Below, one piece after another: positions 21,543 to 32,811 of a DNA stretch of 64,000 nt. This stretch comes from Xiphydria camelus (Eukaryota > Arthropoda > Insecta > Hymenoptera > Xiphydriidae). The notes beneath the pieces were generated by a model. That model was not told the DNA's origin. It saw nothing but the letters and a program-made list of their open reading frames with translations, and ran no database searches. The translations under genes were made by a program, and so were the position numbers. Positions within the stretch are counted from its first letter, which is position 1. Each line of letters starts with the position of its first letter. The stretch spans positions 7,040,599 to 7,104,598 of the forward strand of contig OY783197.1 of assembly GCA_963678675.1 (NCBI GenBank). Direction: 5' to 3'.

Positions 21543-24500
21543 AGCTCAGTCAATTGGTAGTTTGACCAAAACAAAATTGCGGACGTTTTTTTCTCGACGT
21601 TCTTATATGTTTTTGGGTTACTGAATTCGAATTTAGTTTGCTGCCTTGTAGGAGGTCGCCTTCATAGCCAAAAACACAAAAAATCTGAATTTTTCTGCAC
21701 TTTTTTCAGTTTTTTACTTATATCTCAAAAACTGTACGTTTTTCGAAGATGAGCGTTCCACATAAAATTAAAAAAAATAAAATTTCCTACAAAATGCACT
21801 AGTTATCTTTGATTTTATAATAAGCGGTCTCCGCGCTAGAGCTCAGTGAAAACCAGTGATTTTTTTATATTTTCACAAAAACGTCAAAAACACCAACTTC
21901 CATCCCCTGCAACCCGAGAAATATATGTTAATAAACCCTTATATCACGTGTAAGTACGTTATATATCATAAAAAAGACGTCTGCAATATTAAATTTTCTC
22001 ATAAAGATTTTTGTGAGAAGAAGCTTCTTTTGAATAAGTTAAATGGCAAGCCATGTTTGATAAAAACATTAAGAAATTATATTTAAAACTTATTAAGTCA
22101 AGTCGATGGTTGCTAAAAGAGTCAACGTGGGTTTATTATCGATCAGTAATTTGAATACGCATTTCAACACTGCAAATTGCTCTTCCAACGTTTCTGTTAT
22201 GACCAGAATGTCGTTCATATAAATAACGACGTTACCCGCTCTAATTTCATCTTTTAAAATTATGTTTATATATCGCTGAAAAGAGCGGCTGGAGCCGTCT
22301 TGGTACCGAAGGGCATTTGCAAACATTCATATTGCCCTAACGGCGTGACGAATGATGTGTACTTTACGGAATCATCCGAGACTTTCAAGTGATAATACCC
22401 ATCCTTTAAATCTAACGACGAAACGTATTTCTTATTTGACAATGCGTTAATCTGATCCTCAATTACGGGTAATGGATAATTATCTCTTTCCAACATATCA
22501 TTTAAATGTCTGAAATCGATACACATTCTTACTTCTCTATTCTTTTTGTTTACCAGCACTATGGGAGATGCATACTCAGAGTCACTCGGCCTAATGTACC
22601 CTTTTTCTAGCAAACTATCCAAAACAACACTTAACTTATTTTTTTGATCGTACGATAATCGTCGCGGCGCTGAATGAAACAGTTTATCATCTTTCAATCT
22701 TAATTTCAGCTCTTGTTTAACCGTTGGCTCATCCGGTCTTTCAGGCATCACGTACTCTCCCTTAAACAATTTCCTGAATTTCATCCTAATCTTTTCGTTG
22801 CCCTTTTCGCTTATGTTTAGTCTATCGCTTGGTTCGTCTGATTCATCGACTTCAGTGTGTAATACCTCGGATATTGCGTCGTTCTCCACCGACCTATAAC
22901 TAACTTGAATTTCCGTATCAAAATGTCTCTTCCAAGTAAAACCGGAACTCTAATCGTATTTTCTGGAACAACGAAAATCGGTACATCCTCTTCGACTAAA
23001 TTATACAAAGTAATTCGCGTCTTTACAGTCCCCAGAATTTTAATCGGCGTTTGATTTACTCCTCTGTATGGCAATGAATTCGAATCAATTGGAAGCATCG
23101 ATTCTTTATCAACGAACCTTTCTTTTATCATACTAATAGGACTTCCCGTGTCTAATTGCGTATCTAAATTCAAAATTCTTCACGTACTCCCATCATTAAC
23201 TTGAAATATTACTATCTCACGACATTCTTCTTGAGACGCTGACTCCTCGTAGACGTTGGTCACCTGCGGATACGGTTTGGTCGATCCCTCAGATTTCTGC
23301 TTCTTATTCTTCCAATTCTCTGGGCAGTCCTTCGCTTGATGCCCCATTCGGAAATATATGTAACACGCCCCTTTCTCGCTTACTGGTCGCGGACAGTCTT
23401 TAGCAATAGGACTGGGCTTGCTGCAATTGTAGCACTTCACTTGGTCTTTCTTGACGCTATCATACTTCTCACTTTTTACTTCACTTTCGTAATTCTTACT
23501 GTCTTTGTCTTGCTTTTCTGTTTTGATGCCACTCATCGCGTACTGATTGACGCACTTGTTCCTCTCGCACCACTCTTTATTTCCGCTTTAAGTGTGATCC
23601 TCTTGAATGCCAAAAGCAAATCTGCCTTTGCCTTAAGCCGTAACATTAATGCTTGATTTCTCAAGCCTCTTTCTGGAATACCTCCAATAATATATTCGAT
23701 GATTTCGTCCTCATCTTCCAATGGCACATGATTGACCAAAATCGTTTTGTCATAAAAATAATCATCGAAAGTTTCATTTGTCTGCCACTTCCTATTCTCG
23801 AACTCCTTTTTGCTATTATTCAATCTCGTTGGACGGTGATCGGAGAACTTTTCCATGGCCTTCAGTAAGTCTGTCAAACTCATCTCTCGATGCTCTGCCT
23901 TTGAATAGAACCACGACGCTGCTTTCCCCTTTAATTTCGTAGTCACCAACAATTGCCCCATCTGTTCATCCAGTTTAAACACACGTACCACATACTGCAC
24001 TTGCCTTTGCCACTCAACAAATCTGTTCCCTCACTGAAATCTGCTAATGACTCTCCAATTATCTTTAAACTATTCTTCAACACGTTGCTACTTGCTGTAT
24101 CAACCGGTCGACCGTTACCCAGTTGAACTTCCCGTCTCGTCAACTCTCTTTCCCGTTCTAATAATGTCACCTTTTCACTCAATAATTCGCGTTCTCTCTT
24201 CAGTAGTTGCAATTCTCTATAACTGATCATCGTGCTGATTTCCATTCCGACCATCAACATTTAACTGAGCGAGCATTCCCTCAGTTCGCAGTAGCTCCAC
24301 TTGTTCACGTAAGAATTGATTTTCCGGTGGCTCACTTTTGTAGTCTCTACTTCAAAGTACGGACGCCGAGTGACCCTTCTTGTCTTTAGTTTTATGTTCG
24401 GTGACGCACCTTAGGTCGGCCTGCGAACAGTGGCGGCGCCGTCACGTTTTAGAGAGCAAGTTCTTTAACGCTCTTTTACGTGGAATAAAGTTTTTTGTTG

Positions 24501-24893
24501 GTAACTTGTATATTCCTCGACTTGTAAGAGGTGGACTGGGTGTTTTTGTAAAAGTACCAAAAAATCATTCTTTAGCGAGCTCTAGCACCATTACCGGTTG
24601 TAAGAAAGTCAAAGATGGCAAGTGCATATTTTGTAGGAAATTTTATTTACTTTAATTTGGTATGGAACGCTCATCTTCGAAAAATGTACAGTTTTTGAGA
24701 TATAAGCAAGAAACTGAAAAAAGTGGTGAAAAATTCAGATTTTTTGCGTTTTTGGCTATGAAGCTAACCTCCTACAAGGCAGCAAACTATAAATTCGGAT
24801 TCAGCAGCCCCAAAAACATATAAGAACGTCGGGAAAAAAACTTCCGCAATTTTGTTACGAAATCGGAGTTTTAAACACGCATTTACTGGACTA
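21543..24893. mobile_element. 3.35-kb insertion with inverted ends and a Gypsy fragment inside; ATGT duplication
   Basis: ATGT flanks both sides (21539-21542 and 24894-24897) and removal restores the transposase frame. The ends are inverted: AGCTCAGTCAATTGG on the left, AGTCCAGTAAATG read inward from the right. Longer inverted homology follows (about 21560-21910 versus 24530-24880, including GGAGGT..., CAAAAACTGTACGTTTTTC and GAGCGTTCCA). The centre is a retroelement piece on the minus strand with no visible LTRs. Confidence 0.68.
22093..24260 (-). pseudogene. Ty3/Gypsy gag-pro-RT fragment, inactive
   Basis: In order on the minus strand: a coiled-coil-like gag start (24260, rich in ERE repeats), then after a frameshift near 24000 the gag core, a nucleocapsid with two zinc knuckles, a protease with DTGSPIS (about 23155), and an RT with RMCIDFRHLND, LDLKDGYYHL and LQMPFG (22889-22266). 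Damage is visible. The first knuckle has Pro where His belongs (CYNCSKPSPIAKDC), the second has Tyr for its second Cys (CYIYFRMGHQAKDC), and the RT box reads YMND instead of YxDD. RNase H, integrase and LTRs are missing. It cannot be active. Confidence 0.88.
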
Positions 24894-24897
24894 ATGT

Positions 24898-26819
24898 GCC
24901 TGTAAATAGTATCTTGAGATCCTCTTCAGTAAGTTCCAGAAAATCTGTTACGCAAGAGAGTTTCATGAATGGTTTTATACGGCGATTTAAGATTTGCGTT
25001 TCAACCACTGTTTGCAAAGTATTTTGCTGGACTGTACGCTCTTTCGTATAATTAACTATTTCGTCGGCAAGTTTCCGATCAGAATTTATACTTTTTTCAA
25101 AAGTAGGTACTATTTAGAAATCCAGCAATTCGGCACAAAGATTTTACTACAGGTAATAACTTGTTATCTACTTCGTTATGCAATAGTCGATATTTTTGGC
25201 CTATGGCTCCATGAATAGCCTCGATGACCCACCTTACTTTCGTAACCCACCGTGAAAAATTGGCTTCTTCAATTGGTAACTGTGCACGACTACCCTTAAG
25301 AGCGGGCATAAAAACCTTATATCCTAGATTCTCCATATTCTCTACATCACGAAAACCTGGATCAACAAAGCAGAAATCATCATGTTGCAAAAGACTAGTC
25401 TAGACTTTGCATGAATTCCAAAAAGTGAGTATTTGAAATATCGGTTTCAAAGGCTTTTATTACTTGATGGAAATAACCGGACACTTGCTGATCTCGTTCC
25501 AAGCCAAATAATTTATGTACCTGTCATTGCATTGGAAGTTTCGCTTCTTAATTTAAATATAAACACTACTAGTGCTTGTGTTACTGTTCGTGACTCATTA
25601 ATTTTCATATTAAACAACATTTCCTTCAACTTAATTATATCTTCCCATTTAAGGGGGTATTCTTGTGTAATCGGTAAAAAAATCGAAAAATTTTTCTCGC
25701 TTAATCGCTTCTATAACATCTCTAAAAGAGGTGTGTGAGAGGATTTTTCAAAATTCAAAGTCGTTGAAAAGTTACAGATGTTTATAGTGGCAGACGCGCC
25801 ACTTGTGTTACGTCTTTATGTCTTTACGTTACGTAATAGTCTAACTTTCAAACACGTTTTTCTCGAAACTACATTTTGTAAATTGGTTGCCACGATATCT
25901 CCAAAACTATTGAACCGATTACGCTGAAAATTTTATGATATCTTCGGTACATCCAGAGTTGTAGCCCGAATTAGAATCATTGTTATATCTGTCACAGTTT
26001 TTTTGTTTTTAACTCAAATACTCGAAAAAAAATGACAAAAATCGGAATTCAATATTCAAAATTCCACCAGAAGTGCAATTTTTTATATTTTGACTTCATT
26101 TTAGTTCAGGCTGTAGCCAAAGGTCTACAGATTAGAATGACATATTATTTTTCAGTTTTAGATAAGGAGAACAATCGGAATCATGGCAACCATCAATCAA
26201 CTTTTTTTTTACTTGTGTATAGTTACAGCACTGTAAAGTTTATTAAAATTCGATATTTCAACGCCACAAAATTTGAAATGGTCGTTACATTATCAATAAA
26301 TATATAGTAAAAATTTCAAGATGTTCTCTTTTTCAGGTTCACCACAATAAATTCTTGAAGGAGTGGTTGAAAAGACCGATGTTACACAAGAATACCCCCT
26401 TAAGACCAGTGAAAAAAAAAGTATGGATTTCTTCCTCGGATAAGGAGAATTCACCAATTCTTGAATAAAGGCAAAAGCCCACATTAATAGCCAATCGATT
26501 AAAAAATTCAGAAACCTCCAATTTTTCTATAGAACTATAGTTGCAATGCACTTGCAATAACTTTAACTCATCAATAAAAAATGTTTTTTTTTATTAAATG
26601 AGTCCTACAGCAACGATTATCTCTATGTATAACAATTCTACGTTGACTAAATGCTTGAAGGCGGGTTTCCATTGGTACACAGTAGAGATTTTTTTGTGAT
26701 CCACATAGAGTACAGCATTTGTGCGTTGTTTTAACTCTCTTTAGCGGAAGTTCTACGTAGTCCTTTTCTGAAGTTTTGCCGCTTACTACTTCAAAATCAG
26801 GATCGCCATCATCGTTCAC
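24898..26819 (-). pseudogene. DDE_Tnp_4-type transposase, N-terminal and catalytic part, broken
   Basis: From 26819 the minus strand reads an N-terminal zinc-binding part (CCTLCGSQKNLYC...CCRTH), a frameshift near 26571, then EVSEFFNRLAINVGF. A 755-bp MITE interrupts (25649-26403). The frame resumes with ESRTVTQALVVFIFKLR, stops, then FVDPGFRDVENMENLGYKVF and WVTKVRWVIEAIHGAIGQKY (25390-25097). These blocks carry the second Asp and final Glu of a DDE nuclease. A frame change leads to DFLELTEEDLKILFTGT at about 24900, where the 3.35-kb insertion begins. The first catalytic Asp was not found. The gene continues at 21538. Confidence 0.75.
25649..26403. mobile_element. TTAA-flanked MITE (GGGGGTATTCTTGTGTAA ends) inside transposase gene
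   Basis: TTAA (25649-25652) is followed by GGGGGTATTCTTGTGTAATCGG. The right end is the reverse complement, CCGATGTTACACAAGAATACC..., followed by TTAA (26400-26403). The interior is AT-rich and non-coding. TTAA duplication is typical of piggyBac-type transposition. Confidence 0.8.
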
Positions 26820-27481
26820 AACACTTGACTTCTCTGCCTGCTTATATATAATTAATCAGCATTTGCTACAAAATATTAAACATATTTGGACAGTGTTGTT
26901 ACAACAGGCTTGATATTTGTGTACTTCTTCATCTGTAACAATTCTCTTCGACTTGTCGCAGAATTTTTTAACACTTAGATTACAATTAACACACTTATCC
27001 ATTTTAGTTTACCAACCTTTGATGAATAACTTTAACTAATGTCTGAGCTAAATTCTGCTATCTGTCTATTGCCTATCTGTCTATCTGCTGTAAATTCTGC
27101 TTTATTTATAGGTTACCAGTTTATCTAGAATTTTCTTTTTGACGTATTATGATTTTTTAGTGAGTTCTTAGAATTTCTATGAGGTTCTTTGGCTCATATT
27201 TCCGTTATCCATGGACTATTTTTAATGTGAAGTGTATACAAAATCTTCTTTTAAAATGAAACATCTTGAATGAATAGAAAATTCATAACCAAGCAATGAA
27301 AAGTTAATTTTTCTTCAACGCATTGCACTCATGGCGGACTCTTTTGGCAATATCTTGTTTGTGCTATTTAAGATACATCCATAAAATCATATATGATTGT
27401 CCTTGTGAAAGAACGCTCTATCCGAATGTATACAAATATACTGGGTATTTCATTAGAAAAAAATCTCAGCAATAGGCAAAC

Positions 27482-27697
27482 GTGAACAAGGATGTACTAA
27501 TTGTAAGATACACTACTTGTGACTGTGATAATGGCAGTAAGACAGTAGGATGCTGTTCGCATGTAGCTGCCATAATTTGTTATTTGTCACATGGCCGCTA
27601 CAAGTATAAAATCGTTAGACTAGCCAAAATATTGACAAATATATTTGACGTAACCACCTTATCTACCACTGTTGAGGAGAATAGTGACGATGACTAA
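27482..27697 (+). pseudogene. SWIM zinc-finger gene 3' end in right foldback arm
   Basis: A plus-strand open frame with RYTTCDCDNGSKTVGCCSHV, then AAIICYLSHGRY and an acidic tail EENSDDD before the stop. The CxC...CxH SWIM motif is intact here, unlike the copy in the left arm (20524-21538), of which it is an inverted duplicate. No upstream catalytic part is attached, so it is only a gene end. Confidence 0.7.
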
Positions 27698-27849
27698 ATT
27701 CATGAACAGGTCCTGTGAATGATATGTAAATTATATAAATCACTTGTTTTTGTGCAACTTATGATATATTATAAGAATATATTTTAATATAATATAGAAT
27801 ATAGACGTTATGTATTATGTATTATTATGTATTCAATAAATAAAAAAAG

Positions 27850-28895
27850 GTGTGAGTGCCGTTGTACTCACGGAGGATGTGTAAACATCTTACAATTATC
27901 TGCGGTCCGAGTTTAATTGGGGAATATGACGTCGTAGTTCGACATAAAGAAGTTAAATTTTTTCTATAATAAAATATTTATTATTATTATATTAGATTTA
28001 TAACTTACTAGCAGCCCGTCCCGGCTTCGCACGGGTAGATTGTGGATTGATTTTGTCCGTCCACCATTGTTTAAATACATTTTTAATACAAAACTTTTAG
28101 TATTTTTCCCGGGCTACGCAATGGTCATATTGGATTTGACCTTGACCATGACCTTCAAGGTTATATCAAGGTCAAATAATTTTTTTTCACGTTCAAATGG
28201 ACACTTGACCATTTTTTTCATGTTACCTTTATTGTCAGCGGAGGTCAAATTTAGGTCAAGTATAGTTCGACTTTTTGAACACCCTGTATAAGATTTACTA
28301 ACTCAGAAACCTTCGCGGATCTGCGTCCAACTGTCCCCCAAATTTTCATCGCAATCGGATGAACGGTTTAGGAAGACATAATAATCATCCGTACCGGTAC
28401 TTTTTGAACACCCTGTATAAGATTTACTAACTCAAACCTTCGCGGATATGCGTCCAACTGTTCCCCAAATTTTCGTCGCAATCGGATGAACGGTTTAGGA
28501 AGGCATAATAATCATCCGTACCGGTACTTTTTGAACACCCTGTATAAGATCTACTAACTCAGAAACCTTCGCGGGCATGCGTCCAACCATTCCCCAAAGT
28601 TTCATCGCAATCGGATGAACGGTTTAGGAAAGCATTTGATATTACCTTAAAGGTCACGGTCAAGGTCAAATCCAATACGACCACTGGGTAGCCACGGGAA
28701 AATCCTTAAAGTTTTGTATTAAACATTTTTCTCTAAAATGTTTTCCCGTTGAGATAATCCAGCTTGCGCGAATAGTATGCTCAGTAGCGCCACACACACA
28801 CTGACGCAGTCACATGTACACGGCTTACGTCTGACGCTCGATTTCCCAGGAAGGTCCCACCGTAGAGCCATAGCATAGATGTTTACACATCAAAA
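27850..28895. mobile_element. Insertion in right foldback arm with inverted GATGTGTAAACATC-like ends
   Basis: It interrupts homology between the arms. The ends share GGATGTGTAAACATCTTA (27875) and, inverted, TAGATGTTTACACATC (28878). An inner inverted repeat (28070-28190 versus 28650-28730) contains TTGACCTTGACC / GGTCAAGGTCAA. The phrase CCCGTCCCGGCTTCGCACGG occurs at 28016. The middle is a three-unit tandem repeat. Family not identified. Confidence 0.5.
28271..28648. repeat. Three tandem units of about 128 bp
   Basis: Each unit starts CTTTTTGAACACCCTGTATA and includes AACCTTCGCGG and CGCAATCGGATGAACGGTTT. Starts are at 28271, 28400 and 28527, spaced 129 and 127 bp. Confidence 0.9.
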
Positions 28896-29814
28896 ATATA
28901 CATAGGTAGATGAATTAAAGTTTTTTTTTCAATTTTTTTACTGTATTCCACCAAATTAAACTATTTGACAATTTTTTACATAATAGTTGACTAATACATA
29001 ATTCCATATGATTTTTTTTTGGTTGGTGTATCTCCAAGGATTTTTATATATTTTCCACCCCATAAAATATTTTTTAAAATTTACACCTTTAAACAGTGCT
29101 GTTATGCCGTCGAAAAAGTATATAATATACCACTTATACGAAGACCTACCGTTTCATTTTTGCATGGCTTTGATATCTTACATAGTTCCAGAGACAAAAA
29201 ATAGTGACGTCAAGTGTTGTTACCCCCCTATTTCCCTTGTACGTGAAGTTAGCGGTCTAAAATTAGTTGTAGAGGTATTTCAGATAAAAAGCAATAGATA
29301 AAAGGTTCAACGACGTAAATTGGCGCCAGGGCATTTTTCATATGGTAATACGGCTAGATCCTTTCTGCGGCATGAGCAAAGGCTTCCTTATCCCTTTCAT
29401 ACCTCATACCCGTTAAAATAGAGCTAATTTCTAAAAATTCGGAAATTCAGAAAAATTATAATTTCGGATATTCGGAAAAGTTGTATTCCCTGAATAAATC
29501 TATACATCTTTCATTGAACCTTCATAAAAGTAAATCAGTGCGTGTGCAATTTAGAGTTATTCTAATTTTAATTATTATTCCGTAACAACGGTGTCTGTGC
29601 ATTGCCTTTCTTCGCCGCTAGATACCGTTGTGAAGCGATTGTATGCAAACATCACGTAAAGGCATCCATACTCTGTATATGGTAACGCGAGTATTTCACA
29701 CATTACATATGATTAAATAATACTCTTCGAGTGCGTATCCTTCTATTATATAAAATAGTTTTCGAATAAATGTGTCGCCAAAAACTCTGGCGGGGGGGAC
29801 CGAATGCACGAAGT

Positions 29815-30075
29815 ACGGACGGTTATTAGAGGAGGTGGAAGAGGAGGAGGAGAAGTAGAAGAAGGAGGAGAAGAAGAAGAAGAAAGAGAAGGAGGAGAAG
29901 GAGGAGAAGAAGAAGTAGAAGAAGAAGAAAAAAAGAAGAAGAGGAAGAAGAAGAAGGAGAAAGAAAAGGAGAAGAAGAAGAAAAAGAAGAAGGAAAACAA
30001 GTAGATTAAGAAGAAGTAGAAGAAAGAGAAGGAGAAGAAGAAGAAGGAGAAGGAGAAGAAGAAGAAGAAGAAGCG
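29815..30075. repeat. GAA/GGA polypurine tract
   Basis: Almost pure purine for about 260 bases, with a second tract at 30330-30435. Open frames on either strand here are low-complexity artefacts. The stretch between (30100-30330) is AT-rich with GTAA-type words. Confidence 0.9.
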
Positions 30076-30477
30076 TTTATTTTGCTCTAGGGCAAGCCCT
30101 CTAAGAGCACACAAGGAAGTACATTTTGAAGTAAATAACTAGCAATAAGTCATAATAACATGAGTAACAATAAGTAAATAAGTAAGGTACAAAAATAAAG
30201 TCAATAACTAAGTAAGTAACTAAAACAGTAACTATAACGGTAAGAATAAAAAAAAGAAATGAACAAATATAAGAATAAACAAATATAAGAAATAAACAAA
30301 TAAAAAAATAATAATAATGAATTAATAAGAAGGAGAAGGAGAAGAAGGAGAAGGAGAAGGAGGAGAAGGAGAAGAAGAAGGAGAAGAAGAAGAAGAAGGA
30401 GGAGAAGAAGAAGACGATGATGAAGAAGAAGAACGTATTGAACGGAAAAGACAGCAACGACGTGATGCTGCTGCAAA

Positions 30478-32129
30478 TAGTCCAGGACATTTAGTAATCG
30501 TCTTCCAAAAACGAGCTCACCGAAATTTTTTTGTTTAAACTGCTTATTATGATGTACCAATATATGCCTGAAAGTTACGCCACCGACGCACTGGAGCTTC
30601 GTGAGATATAAGAGGTCAAAGGTCGCGGACTTTGTTATCTTGCTTCCTATCGCTCCAACGTGAAAAGTACCTATTACAAAAGTTGAAGATCTCAATTTTT
30701 AATACCTAAACAAAATATTTGACGTAAATACGCCTAACCGTTCTCGAGATATGTAGCTGAATATGTGTAAAAATGCAAAACTAGCCAAAGTCGGGTATGC
30801 AACGTGTACGCTGACTGTTACTCAGGTCCCTATTTTCCGGAACGGTCTCGCCGACCATTACTCAGGTACCTAATTGTTTCAAAAACAATTTCGGGTTCTT
30901 ATTTGAATGTATTCAGTCTCAATCGAGTTATAGGCCGAGTAAGACGTGCATTTATATTCAGAAAATTAGTGGTGCAGTGTTTTAAAAATATTTGTGATGG
31001 ATGGTGATTGTTTTATTTGCGATAAACCGCTATCGGACGGTGAAACAATACAAGTTGAGCGCGGTTTAGAAACTTTCGATTTTACAACACGTTGTTTTCT
31101 TTGTGGTACAGAAGCGAATGAGAAAGCTGAGTCAAAAAAACCACAGCACAGAAAACGCAATATTTCCTACGTACGAAATGCAGAATTAAAACAACAGATT
31201 GAGACAATAGCTGAGATAGAGAAATCGAAATCAGTAGGGCTAGTATTGAGTCGCATCGCTCTGACGTGGATTTAGCAGCAGTTGGAGCTAAATATCACAA
31301 ACCATGTTTGGATAATTTGTGGTACACGATTAGCAGGCCCACCACGTCCAATACACGATTGTCAGATCAAATTAACTCATCAATGGAAGAAATATTTGCA
31401 TATATGGAGGGCAACGACGATTCGCGCCCGCGCATTCTACCTCAAAGGTGATGTGGAAATGAATGCTTCCGCAAACTTCGCAGCATCATATCTCGAAAAC
31501 GGTAAGGTGAATGAGAAAAGTGTATGGGGCCATTTAGTTAGATAATTTCATGATCTAACAGCAATAATTTGTTTAATTTTTGTGTGAGTCATAGAGAGCG
31601 AGATAATAGCGTTCAAACAGATGTAGTATTTTTTAACCAAAACTTATCTTTCGTATCTCATATCTCGAGAACAGGTAGGCATACGGAAACCAAACTAGGC
31701 TTTTTAGAAAGGGCGTTTATTCATAAAAACATAATTATATAGGTGTAATTGCCGTTTGAGCAGTAGAAAGAGAGAAGAATGCGGCGATACACGTTGCATA
31801 CCCGACTTTGGCTATTTTTGCATTTTTACACATATTCAGCTACATATCTCGAGAACGATTAGGTGTATTTACGTCAAATATTTTTTTACGTATTAAAAAT
31901 TGAGATTTTCAACTTTTGTAATAGGTATTTTTCATGTTGGAGCGATAGGAAGCGAGATAACAAAATTCGCGACATTTGACCTCTTATATCTCACGAAGCT
32001 CCAGTGCGTCGGTGGCGTAACTTTCAGGCATATATTGATACATCATAATAAGCAGTTTAAAATAAAAACATTTCGGTGAGCTCGATTTTTAGAAGATTGT
32101 ATTATTTTCAAGCTAATTGTCCTGGACTA
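30478..32129. mobile_element. Foldback element TAGTCCAGGAC, nested in Helitron copy 3
   Basis: The ends are TAGTCCAGGACA and TGTCCTGGACTA. The arms of about 330 bp (30478-30815 and 31785-32129) mirror each other, including GAGCTCACCGAAAT, GCCTGAAAGTTACGCCACCG and CCAAAGTCGGGTATGCAACG. In Helitron copy 1 the equivalent site (10861-10880 region) reads GCTGCTGCAAAAGCTT uninterrupted; here it is split with a few duplicated A residues. The middle holds a small gene fragment. Confidence 0.82.
30994..31330 (+). CDS. Transposon-borne Cys/His protein N-terminus (unidentified)
   Basis: The open frame from 30994 or 30997 has two cysteine pairs, CFICDKPL and CFLCGTEA, then a basic stretch (PQHRKRN) and a helix. 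After a frame change near 31260 it reads DLAAVGAKYHKPCLDNLW. The pattern Cx2C...GAxYHxxC is common in N-terminal domains of uncharacterised insect transposon proteins, as I recall. It probably binds zinc. The rest of the protein is missing and the function is unknown. Confidence 0.5.
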
Positions 32130-32220
32130 AAAAGCTTCGGGGAGCGCCGCGACAGCGGCGCAGGGGCGATAACCCCCCGGGGGTTGACGAGCGAAGCGAG
32201 TAGGGGGCGGAGTCCCCTAG

Positions 32221-32811
32221 TTCAAATATATGTATAACATACTACTGCTGCAGATCAGTCTTTAATTCTATACGCGATAGTCTACATAAATCGATAAACT
32301 CTTGTCACATGTAAAATATTTACTTGTAACACTTAAAGGTATAATATATTACAAAAATGTGTATGAGCTTATCCCATGTTTGTTTTAATACACGCCAGTG
32401 CGACGGGTTCCATATCGGTTGATACACCTCGTTCACTGTGATTTACAATAATTCGGTGGTAATACTGACAAGCAAGATACGAACCAAATGACACTGTTTA
32501 CGTTTATTTCCATGATTATTTGGAAAAACGCAAACGAGAATCGAAATTATATCGGAATGTCTGTCATTTTAACCACTAATGAGTTGACCGATGTCTCTCA
32601 GATTAACAGTTCTATTTGGTTCGAATCTTCCCGGGTTGAATATTTTGAACTGGTAAGCCTTCTAAGAATTAACGTTTGCAGGTCTAAAAGGAATGAATTA
32701 GGTCTTAGGAAAATGTTCTCACAATGTAGAAAGTAAACCTTGCTTGTCCTTTCATAACCTAGTTACGGTGAATATCAGATGTAGACAGGACTAACACCGA
32801 CTTGTCACAAG
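32221..32811. repeat. Diverged relative of the 16655-17225 foldback
   Basis: It contains ACACGCCAGTGCGACGG, CCATATCGGTTG, ATACGAACCAAATG, AATGTCTGTCAT and GACCGATGTCTCTCAG in the same order as the 16655 element, at lower similarity. Inverted partner sequence lies at 38935-39045, so the two may be ends of one old element that now spans 32.4-39.1 kb. Confidence 0.45.

Larger units (their letters stand above)
18240..29352. mobile_element. Large foldback DNA transposon (DDE/SWIM type) with many nested insertions
   Basis: The outer ends are inverted copies: GGGTATTACCATATGAAA...TGCCCC at 18242 and its reverse complement near 29320-29352. The left arm (18240-20720) and right arm (27480-29352) match in inverted order after removal of insertions: the solo LTR 18413-19074 and Helitron 19206-20233 on the left, and 27850-28895 on the right. 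Both arms carry the same SWIM-type gene 3' end. The central minus strand holds the DDE part of the gene. The exact tips and target duplication are not resolved. Confidence 0.7.
29738..32220 (+). mobile_element. Helitron copy 3, 2.5 kb, carrying a nested foldback
   Basis: Plus strand: starts TCCTTCTATTATATAAAATAG right after an A (29737). It ends with GACGAGCGAAGCGAGTAG, the hairpin GGGGGCGGAGTCCCC and CTAG (32217-32220), then T (32221), i.e. an A|T target as Helitrons prefer. Internal GAA-rich tracts match the tract of copy 1. A foldback (30478-32129) is inserted. No Rep/helicase domain was found, so it is non-autonomous. Confidence 0.85.

Noticed and set aside
22093..24260. Complete endogenous retrovirus
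   Set aside because: Only gag, protease and part of RT remain; no integrase, envelope or LTRs are visible.
29746..30695. Long Phe/Ser/Leu-rich and Glu/Lys-rich open frames
   Set aside because: They arise from the polypurine tract of Helitron copy 3 read in several frames.
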